Part shown: positions 25,630 through 34,393 of the stretch, one piece after another
Layout of the letters: each line of letters begins with the position of its first letter
Numbering within the stretch: the first letter of the stretch is position 1
Assembly: GCA_903871335.1 (NCBI GenBank)
Contig: CAIQGE010000025.1
Location: 124,001 to 188,000, forward strand
Direction of reading: 5' to 3'
DNA length: 64,000 nucleotides
DNA from: an uncultured Actinomycetes bacterium
GTDB taxonomy: Bacteria > Actinomycetota > Acidimicrobiia > Acidimicrobiales > RAAP-2
Position numbers and translations under genes: made by a program
The notes under the pieces: model-generated
Database searches by the model: none
Seen by the model: only the letters and a program-made list of their open reading frames with translations
What the model was told of the DNA's origin: nothing

Positions 25630-26549
25630 GCTTCGAGTCCTTCCGCCACGTCGTGGGCACCTTGGGCCTCGACCACGCGCCGTTCGGTTCTCGCACGACG
25701 TACCGAGTGGGGGGTACTGCCCGCCTTCTCATCACGCTGAACACTCTGGATGAACTTCGCTCGATTGCTCACGAACTCGCCATGGTGGACGTGCCGATCT
25801 TCACTCTCGGAAAAGGGTCGAACACCTTGGTCGCCGACGGCGAGTTCGACGGCGTGGTCGTCGTTCTGGGTGACGAATTCGCGTCGCTCGAGTGGACCGA
25901 CGGTGATGACGGCGTCCACGTCGTTGCCGGCGCGGCCTTGGGCCTTCCGATCGCGGCCCGTCGCCTTGCCGATGGCGGCGTCAGCGGATTTGAGTGGGCC
26001 GTGGGAGTGCCCGGTAGTTTCGGTGGTGCCGTCGTGATGAACGCCGGGGGCCACGGATCGGACATGGCGGCCAGTGTCGTGAGCGTTGATGTGTGGGACC
26101 TGGATCGTGAGTGCGTCGTCCGCAAAACTGCGTCAGATCTTGGCTTTGGCTATCGACACAGCGATCTTCGGCCCCGCGACATCGTCCTGTCCGTGACGCT
26201 TCGGCTCCAACGCGGCGACGCGGCGATGTCCCTCGCGGCGGTGCGGGACATCGTGCGATGGCGGCGCGAACACCAACCCGGAGGGTCGAACGCGGGAAGC
26301 GTCTTCACGAACCCTCCGGATCACACCGCCGGAGCGCTCATTGAGGGCGCCGGGCTCAAGGGATACCGGCGGGGAAGTGCCTTCGTGAGCGACAAGCACG
26401 CCAATTTCATCCAAGTCGACGACAACGGTCGGGCCAATGACGTGGCCGGACTCATCGACGAAGTGCGTCATGCCGTGCGCGCCTCGTTCGGCGTGGAGAT
26501 GCGTACCGAAATTCGTCGCGTCGGTTTTGGCGACGGCGGTGCCGTGTGA
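25626..26549 (+). CDS. murB: UDP-N-acetylenolpyruvoylglucosamine reductase MurB
   Basis: A 307-residue flavoenzyme reducing UDP-GlcNAc-enolpyruvate to UDP-MurNAc with NADPH. TYRVGGTARLL and LGKGSNTLVADGEFDG bind FAD, GVPGSFGGAVVMNAGGHG follows, and SNAGSVFTNPP carries the serine that protonates the enol intermediate. AGLKGYRRGSAFVSDKHANFI is the C-terminal substrate region. Start GTG overlapping the murC stop. Confidence 0.95.
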   Translation: MSFESFRHVVGTLGLDHAPFGSRTTYRVGGTARLLITLNTLDELRSIAHELAMVDVPIFTLGKGSNTLVADGEFDGVVVVLGDEFASLEWTDGDDGVHVVAGAALGLPIAARRLADGGVSGFEWAVGVPGSFGGAVVMNAGGHGSDMAASVVSVDVWDLDRECVVRKTASDLGFGYRHSDLRPRDIVLSVTLRLQRGDAAMSLAAVRDIVRWRREHQPGGSNAGSVFTNPPDHTAGALIEGAGLKGYRRGSAFVSDKHANFIQVDDNGRANDVAGLIDEVRHAVRASFGVEMRTEIRRVGFGDGGAV

Positions 26550-27316
26550 GTCGCCGGGTGCCGACGGCGACGTCGAGTGACACACCCAGCAGCCGGACGG
26601 CGGCGCGAAAGAACACCACCGCGCGACGATGGCCTCGACGGTTGATCATTTCGGCTCTCGTGGTGGCGACCATCGTGATGGGAGTTCGGTGGGTCCTGCA
26701 CCGGCCCTACTTCTCGGTCGAACACGTCACGATCTCTGGATTGGTGCACGAGCCCTACGGCGCGGTCCTCGCTCGCTCGGGACTCGCTGGACACCCCGCC
26801 ATGATCGACGTGAATCCCGGCGTCGTGACTCGACACGTGGAGACCTTTACGTGGATACGTTCGGCGACGGTGCAACGACGATGGCCAAACACCGTGGCGA
26901 TCGTGGTCCACGAACGCACGCCCGTGGCCGTGGCCCATGAAGGCGCGAGACTCTATTTGACCGATCAGTTCGGTCATCAGCTAGCCCCGATTGCTCGCAG
27001 TACGACGTTTCCACTGCTGGTCGCCACCGGCGCGCCCGTCACGACGTGGCCGTTTGATACGTGGGCGCAACCGGCCGCTCGTGTGGCCGGCGCGTTACCA
27101 CCCGCCTTCGCGAGCCAAGTCGCGGTCGTTCACGTAGATCACACCGGAAACGTGTCCTTGACCCTGACGTCACCACTGACGTTTCAGTTAGGCCCGGCCA
27201 CGAATCTTCGCGCAAAGTTCGTTTCCATCGCCGCGGTCATCGCACACGGCACCCTTCACGCGGGTGATGTGGTGGACGTATCGGTTCCCGGAACGTTGAC
27301 GGTCACGGGGCCGTGA
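26546..27316 (+). CDS. ftsQ: FtsQ/DivIB-type divisome protein
   Basis: A 256-residue bitopic protein: a basic, Ser/Thr-rich cytoplasmic tail of about 30 residues, one helix (about 32-50), then a POTRA domain (YFSVEHVTISGLVHEPYGAVLARSGL) and the FtsQ fold, with TVQRRWPNTVAIVVHERTPVAV typical of the family. It anchors FtsL and its partner to the divisome. It overlaps murB by GTGA and is the last gene before a separate ftsZ promoter region. Confidence 0.9.
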   Translation: MSRRVPTATSSDTPSSRTAARKNTTARRWPRRLIISALVVATIVMGVRWVLHRPYFSVEHVTISGLVHEPYGAVLARSGLAGHPAMIDVNPGVVTRHVETFTWIRSATVQRRWPNTVAIVVHERTPVAVAHEGARLYLTDQFGHQLAPIARSTTFPLLVATGAPVTTWPFDTWAQPAARVAGALPPAFASQVAVVHVDHTGNVSLTLTSPLTFQLGPATNLRAKFVSIAAVIAHGTLHAGDVVDVSVPGTLTVTGP

Positions 27317-27326
27317 GTTGCTTCAT

Positions 27327-27355
27327 TTGACCATCCGCAGGGGGCTGAGTAGCCT
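27327..27355 (+). promoter_or_regulatory. Candidate ftsZ promoter
   Basis: TTGACC (27327-27332), 17-base spacer, TAGCCT (27350-27355), in the 129-base gap between ftsQ and ftsZ. It implies a leader of about 85 bases. Separate ftsZ promoters inside dcw clusters are common. The -10 matches the TAGnCT type seen before other genes here. Confidence 0.5.
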
Positions 27356-27445
27356 CACACCACAGCAAACGTGCGTTATTGCGGACGTTCCCGCGGCGCG
27401 GACGTGCCGTGGGCCAGAATATTTCGAGAGCAACCAAGGGGCGTC

Positions 27446-28558
27446 ATGAGTCTGAGTCAGGGTAATTACCTCGCAGTCATCAAGGTCTTCGGCGTCGGCG
27501 GTGGTGGTGTCAATGCCGTGAACCGGATGATCGCTTCGGGACTAAAGAGTGTCGAGTTTCTGGCGGCGAATACCGATGCCCAGGCCCTGCTCATGAGTGA
27601 AGCCGACCTGAAGCTGGACATTGGACGCCAATTGACGCGAGGTCTGGGAGCGGGCAGCGACCCCGAGGTGGGTCGTCAAGCCGCCGAAGACCACCGCGAA
27701 GAGATCGAAGAAGCCCTGAAGGGCGCCGACATGGTTTTCATCACCGCCGGCGAGGGTGGCGGAACCGGAACCGGCGCTGCGCCGGTCGTGGCCGAGATCG
27801 CCCGCGCAATGGGCGCACTCACGATTGGTGTGGTGACCCGACCATTCGCCTTCGAAGGTAAGCGTCGAGCGACACAGGCCGAAAAGGGAATTCAGAGCTT
27901 GAAGGACAAGGTCGACACGCTCATCGTTATCCCCAACGACCGCTTGCTCACGGTCTCCAACGCGCAGACATCCATGTTGGACGCCTTTAAGATGGCCGAC
28001 GAAGTTCTTCTCCAGGGCGTGCGTGGCATCACCGATCTCATCACGGTGCCCGGCCTCATCAACACCGACTTCGCTGACGTGAAGATGGTGATGAGCAACG
28101 CCGGTACGGCCATTTTGGGCGTCGGCCAGTCAACGGGCGAAGGTCGCGCGGTGAACGCCGCCCGTGCCGCCATCACCTCGCCTCTGCTCGAAGCCTCCAT
28201 TGAAGGGGCACGAGGGATTCTGATGAACATCGTGGGTGGTCCGAACTTGACCCTCTTCGAAGTCAATGAGGCGGCGGAGATTGTGCACTCAGTTGCTCAC
28301 CCTGACGCCAACATCATTTTTGGTTCGGTCGTCGACGAGACCATCGGTGACGCCGTGCGCGTCACGGTGATCGCCGCGGGCTTCGAGCGTTGGGAAGGCG
28401 CGACGGGAACCAAGCCCGCCACCACGAACGCCACCGCCGCGACACCCAGCACCGACGCGCCGAGTGCGCCGGCGGCTGACATCTTCGGCGGTTTTGACGC
28501 CACCGATGACTTCAGCTTCGATGCCGGCGATGACGATCTCCCCAGCTTCCTCCGCTGA
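27446..28558 (+). CDS. ftsZ: Cell division tubulin FtsZ
   Basis: A 370-residue GTPase forming the division ring. [14 protein letters not shown], the tubulin signature [16 protein letters not shown] and [25 protein letters not shown] are clear. A variable Ala/Thr/Pro linker leads to the C-terminal peptide DDDLPSFLR, which docks SepF and other partners. ATG 27446 is chosen over the open frame from 27371 because AAGGGG is just upstream and the protein starts near VIKVFGVGG. Confidence 0.97.
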   Translation: MSLSQGNYLAVIKVFGVGGGGVNAVNRMIASGLKSVEFLAANTDAQALLMSEADLKLDIGRQLTRGLGAGSDPEVGRQAAEDHREEIEEALKGADMVFITAGEGGGTGTGAAPVVAEIARAMGALTIGVVTRPFAFEGKRRATQAEKGIQSLKDKVDTLIVIPNDRLLTVSNAQTSMLDAFKMADEVLLQGVRGITDLITVPGLINTDFADVKMVMSNAGTAILGVGQSTGEGRAVNAARAAITSPLLEASIEGARGILMNIVGGPNLTLFEVNEAAEIVHSVAHPDANIIFGSVVDETIGDAVRVTVIAAGFERWEGATGTKPATTNATAATPSTDAPSAPAADIFGGFDATDDFSFDAGDDDLPSFLR

Positions 28559-29216
28559 ATCCCACCTGATCGACAGCGTCGCTGAGTCGCTGGCGACACT
28601 TCGTTCGCGCATCGTCGCGACCGGTCGAGAGTTAGATGACGTGCGCATTGTGGCGGTCACGAAGACATTTTCGCCCGCCCACGTCGCGGCCGTCGCGGCG
28701 AATGGTCTTCGCCACGTGGGCGAAAATTACGCCCAGGAACTCGACGACAAGCGTTCAGTCACCAGCGCGCCGCTGACGTGGCACTACTTAGGTGCGCTGC
28801 AAACGAACAAAATCCCTCTGCTATCGCGTATCAGTGACCTGATCGCGTCGGTGAGTCGGACCAAGGAGATTGAACACCTGGGCCGCCAGATCCGCAGAGT
28901 GCCCGTGTACCTGCAGATCGACTTCACCGGACGCGAGGATCGCAATGGTGCGCCGCTGAGCGCCATCGAGGAACTTCTCCTCGCCGCGCAGAAGGCTGAG
29001 ATTGACGTCCGTGGCCTCATGACGGTGGGCGATCAGGATCCGAGTGTCGCACGTCGAGAATTTGGAGAATTACGTCGTGCCTGCGACACCTGGGGCCTGC
29101 GCGAATGCTCCATGGGCATGAGCAATGATCTCGAGATCGCGTGCGACGAGGGATCGACGGAAATTCGGGTGGGACGCGGCCTCTTCGGGCTCCGTGGGCC
29201 CGCCCCGGTGCGGTGA
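28530..29216 (+). CDS. yggS: YggS/PROSC family PLP-binding protein
   Basis: A 228-residue protein with the N-terminal alanine racemase fold. [11 protein letters not shown] contains the PLP-binding Lys, then [22 protein letters not shown] and [12 protein letters not shown]-like [26 protein letters not shown], all hallmarks of YggS. It maintains PLP homeostasis. ATG 28530 overlaps the ftsZ 3' end by 29 bases; the exact start is uncertain among three in-frame ATGs. The pgeF/ylmD gene usual between ftsZ and yggS is absent. Confidence 0.93.
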   Translation: MTISPASSAESHLIDSVAESLATLRSRIVATGRELDDVRIVAVTKTFSPAHVAAVAANGLRHVGENYAQELDDKRSVTSAPLTWHYLGALQTNKIPLLSRISDLIASVSRTKEIEHLGRQIRRVPVYLQIDFTGREDRNGAPLSAIEELLLAAQKAEIDVRGLMTVGDQDPSVARREFGELRRACDTWGLRECSMGMSNDLEIACDEGSTEIRVGRGLFGLRGPAPVR

Positions 29217-29255
29217 CGTAACATAGACCTCTGTTAGAAAGGCGCGGGGAGAATC

Positions 29256-29825
29256 GTGCTCAAGGATTCCTTTCGAAAGTTAATGGTCTACGTCGGTCTC
29301 ACGGAGGACGACTACGACGATCTCGGCCGCGGAGCGGAGCGACCCTTTGTCGACAACGCCCCGCATGACGCCTACGAGAGTCAGTGGGCGCCCCCGACGC
29401 AACAACCCGTGGCACCCGTGGCGGCACGCACACCGTCGGTATCGGTGCTGGACAACGGGTACGCCCCGTCGGCCGCCGCGCGACCCATGATGCGACCGGC
29501 AACACCGTCGTCATCGGTGCGACCGATTACGACGTTGGCCCACGACGGAGATCTCGAAGTCCTGGTGCCCCGTAGCTACGAGGACTCCAAGCGCATTGGC
29601 GATCACTTGAAGGCCCGACGCGCACTCGTGGTCAATTTGGTGATGGCGGACGCGGATCTGTCGCGCCGCATCATTGACTTCTCCAGTGGCGTTGTCTACA
29701 CGCTCGCCGGCCGGATCCAGCGCGTCGCCCCGCAGGTGTACCTCCTGACTCCGCAAAATGTTCGGGTGTCACCCGAATCCATTGATCGGTTGCGTCAGCA
29801 GAATTTCCGGAGTTTCGAAGGTTGA
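29256..29825 (+). CDS. sepF: SepF, FtsZ membrane anchor
   Basis: A 189-residue protein. The N-terminus LKDSFRKLMVYVGL is the amphipathic membrane-binding helix, followed by an acidic DDYDDLGR stretch and a Pro/Ala/Thr linker. The core DLEVLVPRSYEDSKRIGDHL ... VVNLVMADADLSRRIIDFSSGVVYTL is the FtsZ-binding domain. In actinobacteria SepF replaces FtsA/ZipA. Start GTG 29256 with GGGGAGAA upstream. Confidence 0.95.
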   Translation: MLKDSFRKLMVYVGLTEDDYDDLGRGAERPFVDNAPHDAYESQWAPPTQQPVAPVAARTPSVSVLDNGYAPSAAARPMMRPATPSSSVRPITTLAHDGDLEVLVPRSYEDSKRIGDHLKARRALVVNLVMADADLSRRIIDFSSGVVYTLAGRIQRVAPQVYLLTPQNVRVSPESIDRLRQQNFRSFEG

Positions 29826-30076
29826 TCGGTCTCCTGCAAGGCCTCATCTCTCTGTACATTCTTCTGATCATCGTTCGTGCTCTCTTGAGTTGGTTCGCGC
29901 CGCAACAACAAGGCGGTGCGGTGGCGCAAGTCGACCGAGTGGTGACCCTGGCGACCGAACCTGTACTCGGTCCCTTGCGCCGAATCATTCCTCGACCCGG
30001 GGGATCGTCCATGGCGATTGATTTGTCCCCGATGGTGGCCGTTTTACTGCTGGCTCTTCTTCGCGCGCTTCTGTAA
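29822..30076 (+). CDS. YggT family membrane protein
   Basis: An 84-residue two-helix protein: IGLLQGLISLYILLIIVRALLSWF, then EPVLGPLRRIIPRPGG, then a second helix VAVLLLALLRALL. PxL(R/N)PxRRxIPP and the aromatic WF are YggT hallmarks. Its function is unknown but it sits between sepF and divIVA in most Gram-positive clusters. It starts with TTG overlapping the sepF stop (TTGA). Confidence 0.88.
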   Translation: MIGLLQGLISLYILLIIVRALLSWFAPQQQGGAVAQVDRVVTLATEPVLGPLRRIIPRPGGSSMAIDLSPMVAVLLLALLRALL

Positions 30077-30101
30077 AGACGCGGAGTAAACGGGAGATAT
30101 C

Positions 30102-30130
30102 CCGACATTTTGCTGTCACGACGGTAGGCT
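30102..30130 (+). promoter_or_regulatory. divIVA promoter, leaderless type
   Basis: CCGACA (30102-30107), 17 bases, TAGGCT (30125-30130), then exactly six bases to ATG 30137. One of the few leaderless sites here with a recognisable -35. It separates divIVA transcription from the upstream sepF-yggT operon. Confidence 0.6.
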
Positions 30131-30136
30131 CCCACC

Positions 30137-30901
30137 ATGGACAGTTCGAATGCACCCCAATCGGCCCTGGACGCTCTGCGTTCGGTCGCTTTCAAAATGG
30201 GCCTCAAGGGCTACAACGTCGACGAAGTTGACGAGTTTCTCGAGCGTGCGGCGGTCGAAGCGGAACACCTCAAAGACCAGTTGCGCCAACAGCAGCAGCA
30301 GTTGCGCCAGGCGGCGGAGAGGATCAGCCAGCTCGAAGCCGAACGTCGAGCCCCCGGGGCTACGCCTGCTCCCGCGGCCGCACCGGCACCCGTAGCCGCT
30401 GTTGCGCCCGCACCGGCCGTTGCGAGCACCGCTGGCGCGGAGCAGGTGACGCGGATGATCACGATGGCGCAGGAGTTTGTTGACCAAACGCAGCGCGAGG
30501 CGGAGACGCGTGCGCGTGAATTGACGCTCGCCGCACAGGAAAAGGCTCGAGAAATTGTCTCTGAAGCGCAAAATCGAGCCCAGGACGAAGTGACGCGTCT
30601 CAATGGTTTGAAGCAACGATTGAGCGAGGATGTCGAAAAGCTGGCGCGTCAAGTCGACATCGAACGCAACCGTCTGCGTACACAGTTGCAGGAATTCCTG
30701 CAGTGGGTGGAAGACAACGTGAAGCCCGCTTCAGCCTTAAGTGCCCCTGAGGCTCCCTCGCTCGCATCCGCTCCGGCCGAAGTGCTGCGTTTGGAGACTC
30801 CGCAAGTTGAGCCGCCGCGTCCCGTGACTCCGCCCCCGGCGGCACCACCGGCGGCGACTATTGGTCAAGTTCTGCACTTCGACACCGACGAGCGACCGTA
30901 A
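30137..30901 (+). CDS. divIVA: DivIVA/Wag31 polar growth and division scaffold
   Basis: A 254-residue coiled-coil protein. The N-terminal FKMGLKGYNVDEVDEFLERAAVEAEHLKD is the membrane-curvature-sensing DivIVA domain. An Ala/Pro spacer (about 75-100) and a second coiled coil (about 110-200, GAEQVTRMITMAQEFVDQT onwards) follow, then a Pro-rich tail. In actinobacteria this protein directs tip growth and recruits cell-wall enzymes. Regulation by Ser/Thr kinases is known in the family but not visible here. Confidence 0.93.
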   Translation: MDSSNAPQSALDALRSVAFKMGLKGYNVDEVDEFLERAAVEAEHLKDQLRQQQQQLRQAAERISQLEAERRAPGATPAPAAAPAPVAAVAPAPAVASTAGAEQVTRMITMAQEFVDQTQREAETRARELTLAAQEKAREIVSEAQNRAQDEVTRLNGLKQRLSEDVEKLARQVDIERNRLRTQLQEFLQWVEDNVKPASALSAPEAPSLASAPAEVLRLETPQVEPPRPVTPPPAAPPAATIGQVLHFDTDERP

Positions 30902-30968
30902 GTCGTCACGGTGCTGCTAGCGTCAGCGCCGACTTATCCACTCGCGAAATGTTTCGAAGGAGTAACTG

Positions 30969-32066
30969 ATGGCTGCAACCTCCAGCAAGCCGAAGTCAAC
31001 GACGGCCAAGAAGGTCGCTACAGCCCCGGCAAAGAAGGCCCCGGCAAAGAAAGTCGTGGCGAAAAAGGCTCCGGCAAAGAAGGCTCCGGCGAAGAAGGCG
31101 GTCGCGAAGAAGGCGGTCGCGAAGAAAGCCCCGGCAAAGAAGACCGCGTCCGCCGCGCCCAAGAAATCGTCGTCGAACACTTCCAAGTCGGCTGGAGTGA
31201 CGTCAACAACGAAGAAGTCAGTGCCCGACAAGGCTGCCGCCGCAAAGGCGAAAGCCGCCGCCGCGGCCCAAGCACTCAAGGAGCGCGAGGCCAAAGCTCG
31301 CACCGCGGCTAAGGAGAAGGCCGCGCAGGACAAGGCCAAGGCCGCCGCCGCCGCGAAGGCCCTCAAGGAGCGTGAGGCCAAGGCTCGCATCGCCGCCAAG
31401 GACAAGGCCGCCAAGGACAAGGCCAAGGCCGCCGCCGCCGCGAAGGCCCTGCGCGAGCGTGAGGCCAAGGCTCGCGCTGCGGCCAAGGAGAAGATCGCCA
31501 AGGACAAGGCTCGCGCCGTTGCCGCCGCGAAGGCCGCCAAGGAACGTGAAATCGAAAATCGCCGCAAGGCGATTGAAGCCGAGCGCCTTCGTAAGCAGCG
31601 CGAGAACGATCGTCGTAACGAAGAAGAGCGCAAGCGACAAGAACGCCGCGAGGCTGAAGAGCGCAAGCGCCAGGAGGCGCTCGACCGAAAGCGCCACTCC
31701 AAGCCGTACGCCGACGACGCGGACTTCCTCGCGGAATTGCGGACGTTGCTGCTCGAACAGCGGGCGATTGCGGCGTCGCAGATCGACCTGTCAGAGTCCC
31801 AGGCGGACGAAATGCTGGTGGATCGAGAGCGGCTCGAATACGACGACGAAGACGGTAGTTCGGTCGGTTCGGATGTCGCGCGTGACCAATTGAAGGAACT
31901 CGCTTTGCGTTTGCGACTGAAGGTCGATGAAATCGATGTGGCGCTGACGAGAGTGGATGATGGTTCCTACGGTCGCTGTGACGAATGTTACGAGCGGATC
32001 CCGAAGGATCGTTTGCGCTACCAAGTTCCGGCGTTTACGTGCGCCGCGTGCCGATCAATCGTCTAA
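30969..32066 (+). CDS. Histone H1-like / coiled-coil / DksA-type zinc-finger fusion protein
   Basis: A 365-residue protein of three parts. Residues 14-58 are PAKK/VAKK repeats like the tails of histone H1 and of Lys-rich mycobacterial DNA-binding proteins. Residues 87-245 are a highly charged Ala/Lys/Glu/Arg helix containing about three 29-residue repeats. Residues 250-365 are a DksA/TraR domain with a C4 zinc finger, CDEC (337-340) and CAAC (358-361), spaced CX2C-X17-CX2C. DksA/TraR proteins sit in this position in other actinobacteria (between the divIVA region and lspA) but are normally far shorter. The ATG has GAAGGAG seven bases upstream. DNA binding and RNA polymerase contact are inferences. 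Confidence 0.85.
   Translation: MAATSSKPKSTTAKKVATAPAKKAPAKKVVAKKAPAKKAPAKKAVAKKAVAKKAPAKKTASAAPKKSSSNTSKSAGVTSTTKKSVPDKAAAAKAKAAAAAQALKEREAKARTAAKEKAAQDKAKAAAAAKALKEREAKARIAAKDKAAKDKAKAAAAAKALREREAKARAAAKEKIAKDKARAVAAAKAAKEREIENRRKAIEAERLRKQRENDRRNEEERKRQERREAEERKRQEALDRKRHSKPYADDADFLAELRTLLLEQRAIAASQIDLSESQADEMLVDRERLEYDDEDGSSVGSDVARDQLKELALRLRLKVDEIDVALTRVDDGSYGRCDECYERIPKDRLRYQVPAFTCAACRSIV
31227..31568 (+). repeat. 87-bp tandem repeats inside the DksA-fusion gene
   Basis: Codons 121-149 and 150-178 encode near-identical 29-residue units (DKAKAAAAAKAL(K/R)EREAKAR), with diverged copies before (from 87) and after (to about 200). The repeats keep frame, so copy number could vary without breaking the protein. 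Confidence 0.75.
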
Positions 32067-32518
32067 AGCGTTCCGCGCTGCCACTGAGCGTGGCCGCCGT
32101 GGTGATCGCCCTGGATGTACTTACGAAAACGTGGGCTCGTCACGCGCTGGCGACGGGTTCTCAACACGTGGTGGGACCGCTGTCGTGGCAATTGAGCTAC
32201 AACGCGGGCGTGTCGTTTTCGTTCGGACAGTCGGAACCTGTTGTCGCCAACGTCTTGTCGCTCGTCGCGCTTTGTCTGGTCACGATGGCGGTTCTGAGGT
32301 CCCGGCCCGGTGCCCCCGGGGTCGGACTCGGACTCGTACTCGGCGGAGGGGTCGCAAACATGGCGGACCGACTTTCGTCGACGTCGCGGCAAGTGACGGA
32401 CTTTATCGCCGTGGGTCGATTTCCCATATTCAACGTGGCCGACGCGGCCATCACGATCGGAGTAGCTGTGCTCGTTGTTCTGTTAGTGACTGGCCGTTCG
32501 GTCTTGGTGCCACGATGA
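32039..32518 (+). CDS. lspA: Lipoprotein signal peptidase LspA
   Basis: A 159-residue membrane aspartyl protease that cleaves prolipoprotein signal peptides after lipidation. ALDVLTKTWA opens the fold, YNAGVSFSFG is the conserved Asn-Gly loop, and the catalytic aspartates lie in NMADRLSS and FNVADAAI. Four helices fit the length. Start GTG 32039 or 32048; both lie within the 3' end of the previous gene and cannot be separated by sequence alone. It serves the lipoprotein at 55141, among others. Confidence 0.92.
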   Translation: MRRVPINRLKRSALPLSVAAVVIALDVLTKTWARHALATGSQHVVGPLSWQLSYNAGVSFSFGQSEPVVANVLSLVALCLVTMAVLRSRPGAPGVGLGLVLGGGVANMADRLSSTSRQVTDFIAVGRFPIFNVADAAITIGVAVLVVLLVTGRSVLVPR

Positions 32519-33489
32519 GTGACTCACTTCCGCTGGACGCCTTCGACGGCGAAGCATTGGACATCATCGTTCCTCACGCGTTGGCGGGGGTGCGAGTGGA
32601 TCGAGCTTTGTCAATGTTGACCGGCATGTCTCGCGGTGAGATGTCGTCGGTGATTGACGCTGGCTCGGTTCGCGTTGACGATCACGTTGTCAAGAAGTCG
32701 TCGGTGTCGCTCGCGGAGGGCCAACACCTGGTCGCGGTGTTTCCGCCCCTGGACGACGGTAGCGTCACGCCTGATCCTTCGGTAACAGTCTCCGTGGTGC
32801 TCGAAGATGAACACTTCGCCATCGTGAACAAGGACGCGGGCGTGGTTGTTCATCCGGGTGCGGGGCAGCGGGATGGGACTCTCGTTGCCGGGCTCATCGC
32901 TCGGTACCCCTCGATGCTCGAATTAGTGGAGGCCGGGGTGTGCGACCCCGTGCGGCCTGGCGTGGTGCATCGTTTGGACAAAGGAACGAGTGGTCTCTTG
33001 GTCTTCGCAAAAACACCCGAGGCGTACTACTCCCTCGGAGAACAACTCAGCGAACGAACGATGGAGCGGACGTACCTCGGTCTGGTCGAAGGGCACGTCA
33101 CCGAAGAGCGAGGTGTCGTTGATGCCCCCATTGGTCGTTCCACCCGACAGCCCACGTTGATGGTGGTTCGCGGCGACGGCCGTCCCGCACGCACGGGATA
33201 TCGCGTGTTGTCGCGAATTGACAAGCCACACACCGTGTCGTTGCTGGAACTCAAACTCGAGACAGGTCGCACGCACCAGATTCGTGTTCATTTGGGGACG
33301 ATTGGGCACCCCGTCGTCAATGACACGCGATACGGTCATCGACGAGATCGCCGACTGCCCGAAGAGCGTTTCTTTCTCCACTCGACGACGTTACGTTTTC
33401 AGCACCCCATCACGGGAGAAACCGTTGCGGCGCACGCGCCGTTGCCTGAGGATTTGGCGGCACTCGTGCCGGGATTCGAGTCGCTCTAG
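32515..33489 (+). CDS. rluD: RluD-family 23S rRNA pseudouridine synthase
   Basis: A 324-residue protein: N-terminal S4 RNA-binding domain (VDRALSMLTGMSRGEMSSVIDAGSVRVD) and the RluA-type catalytic domain, with the catalytic Asp in HRLDKGTSGLLVFAKT and ETGRTHQIRVHLGTIGHPVVND further on. It isomerises uridines in 23S rRNA. ATG 32515 overlaps the lspA stop, although the open frame runs upstream to 31957. The stop overlaps that of the convergent sigma factor by four bases. Confidence 0.93.
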   Translation: MSDSLPLDAFDGEALDIIVPHALAGVRVDRALSMLTGMSRGEMSSVIDAGSVRVDDHVVKKSSVSLAEGQHLVAVFPPLDDGSVTPDPSVTVSVVLEDEHFAIVNKDAGVVVHPGAGQRDGTLVAGLIARYPSMLELVEAGVCDPVRPGVVHRLDKGTSGLLVFAKTPEAYYSLGEQLSERTMERTYLGLVEGHVTEERGVVDAPIGRSTRQPTLMVVRGDGRPARTGYRVLSRIDKPHTVSLLELKLETGRTHQIRVHLGTIGHPVVNDTRYGHRRDRRLPEERFFLHSTTLRFQHPITGETVAAHAPLPEDLAALVPGFESL

Positions 33490-34337
33490 ACGATCTCGTG
33501 AGCGGCCACAACAGCGTCGTCGTGGCGAAGCAACGCGAGAGCTTCTTCTTCCGCGCGCCGAACCCGTCGCACGCCGATGTCCAAACGCGTGGCCGTGGCC
33601 TGCAGCGACAGCGGCGTTTCTCCCGTCAGGCCGAAGCGCAAACTCAATACGTCGCGCTGGAGATCGGTCAACTGACTGAGAGCCGCGCGGAGTTGCTCAT
33701 CGAGCATGTTCTGCTCGACATCGGCAACCCAATCGTGGTTACTCGGCGCGACCAAGTCACCCAGCGTGGTGGACGAGTCAGATGATGCCGGCTGGTCCAA
33801 GCTGGCGGTGACGCCCGCGAGCCCTTCGAGATTCCGACGCTCAGCCTTTGAGAGACCGGTCGCTTCGGTGAGCTCATCGTCCGTGGGCTTGCGGCCGAAG
33901 ATGGACGTCAATTCGGCGGTCGTCGCTTCGAGTCGCTGCAGCTGTTCGCCCACCTCGAGAGGAATGCGGATCGTGCGACCGTGCTGCTGGACGGCGCGCT
34001 GGAGAGCTTGTCGAATCCACCAGGTGGCGTAGGTCGAGAACTTAAAGCCACGCTCCCAGTCAAACTTTTCGACGGCCCTCAGGAGGCCAAATGTGCCCTC
34101 TTGAACAAGGTCAACCATTTCGACGCCACGGTCTTGGTAGCGACGCGCCCAGTGGAGGACGAGGCGAAGGTTGGCGGCGACCATTTGCTTCTTGGCCTCT
34201 TCATCACCAGCGGTAACGCGCTTGGCGAGTTCGACTTGCTCGTCGTAGTTCGGCATCGGGTAGCGGTCAAGGTCGCGCAAGAGGAGACCCAACATGTCAT
34301 TGGTGTTCGCGGCGGCTCGTTTGTTGGTGGGGTTCAC
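33486..34337 (-). CDS. Group 2 (primary-like) sigma-70 factor
   Basis: A 283-residue sigma factor. Regions 1.2-2.4 are intact (NLRLVLHWARRYQDRGVEMVDLVQEGTFGLLRAVEKF, FKFSTYATWWIRQALQRAV), followed by region 3 and region 4 (LTDLQRDVLSLRFGL ... VRRVRRAEEEALALLR). It lacks the acidic region 1.1, so it is an alternative primary-like factor. I place the start at GTG 34337 because AAGGAG sits five bases upstream; an in-frame ATG at 34355 lacks a site. A perfect palindrome overlaps its promoter region. Confidence 0.9.
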   Translation of the reverse strand: MNPTNKRAAANTNDMLGLLLRDLDRYPMPNYDEQVELAKRVTAGDEEAKKQMVAANLRLVLHWARRYQDRGVEMVDLVQEGTFGLLRAVEKFDWERGFKFSTYATWWIRQALQRAVQQHGRTIRIPLEVGEQLQRLEATTAELTSIFGRKPTDDELTEATGLSKAERRNLEGLAGVTASLDQPASSDSSTTLGDLVAPSNHDWVADVEQNMLDEQLRAALSQLTDLQRDVLSLRFGLTGETPLSLQATATRLDIGVRRVRRAEEEALALLRHDDAVVAAHEIV

Positions 34338-34393
34338 TGGGGCTCCTTCGCGCATCGCATCACATTTCGATAATTACTACCTGCGTGTGAATA

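Noticed and set aside
30923-31702. A 259-codon minus-strand frame rich in Ala, Leu, Arg and Ser
   Set aside because: It is the complement of the Lys/Ala-rich coiled-coil codons of the DksA-fusion gene.
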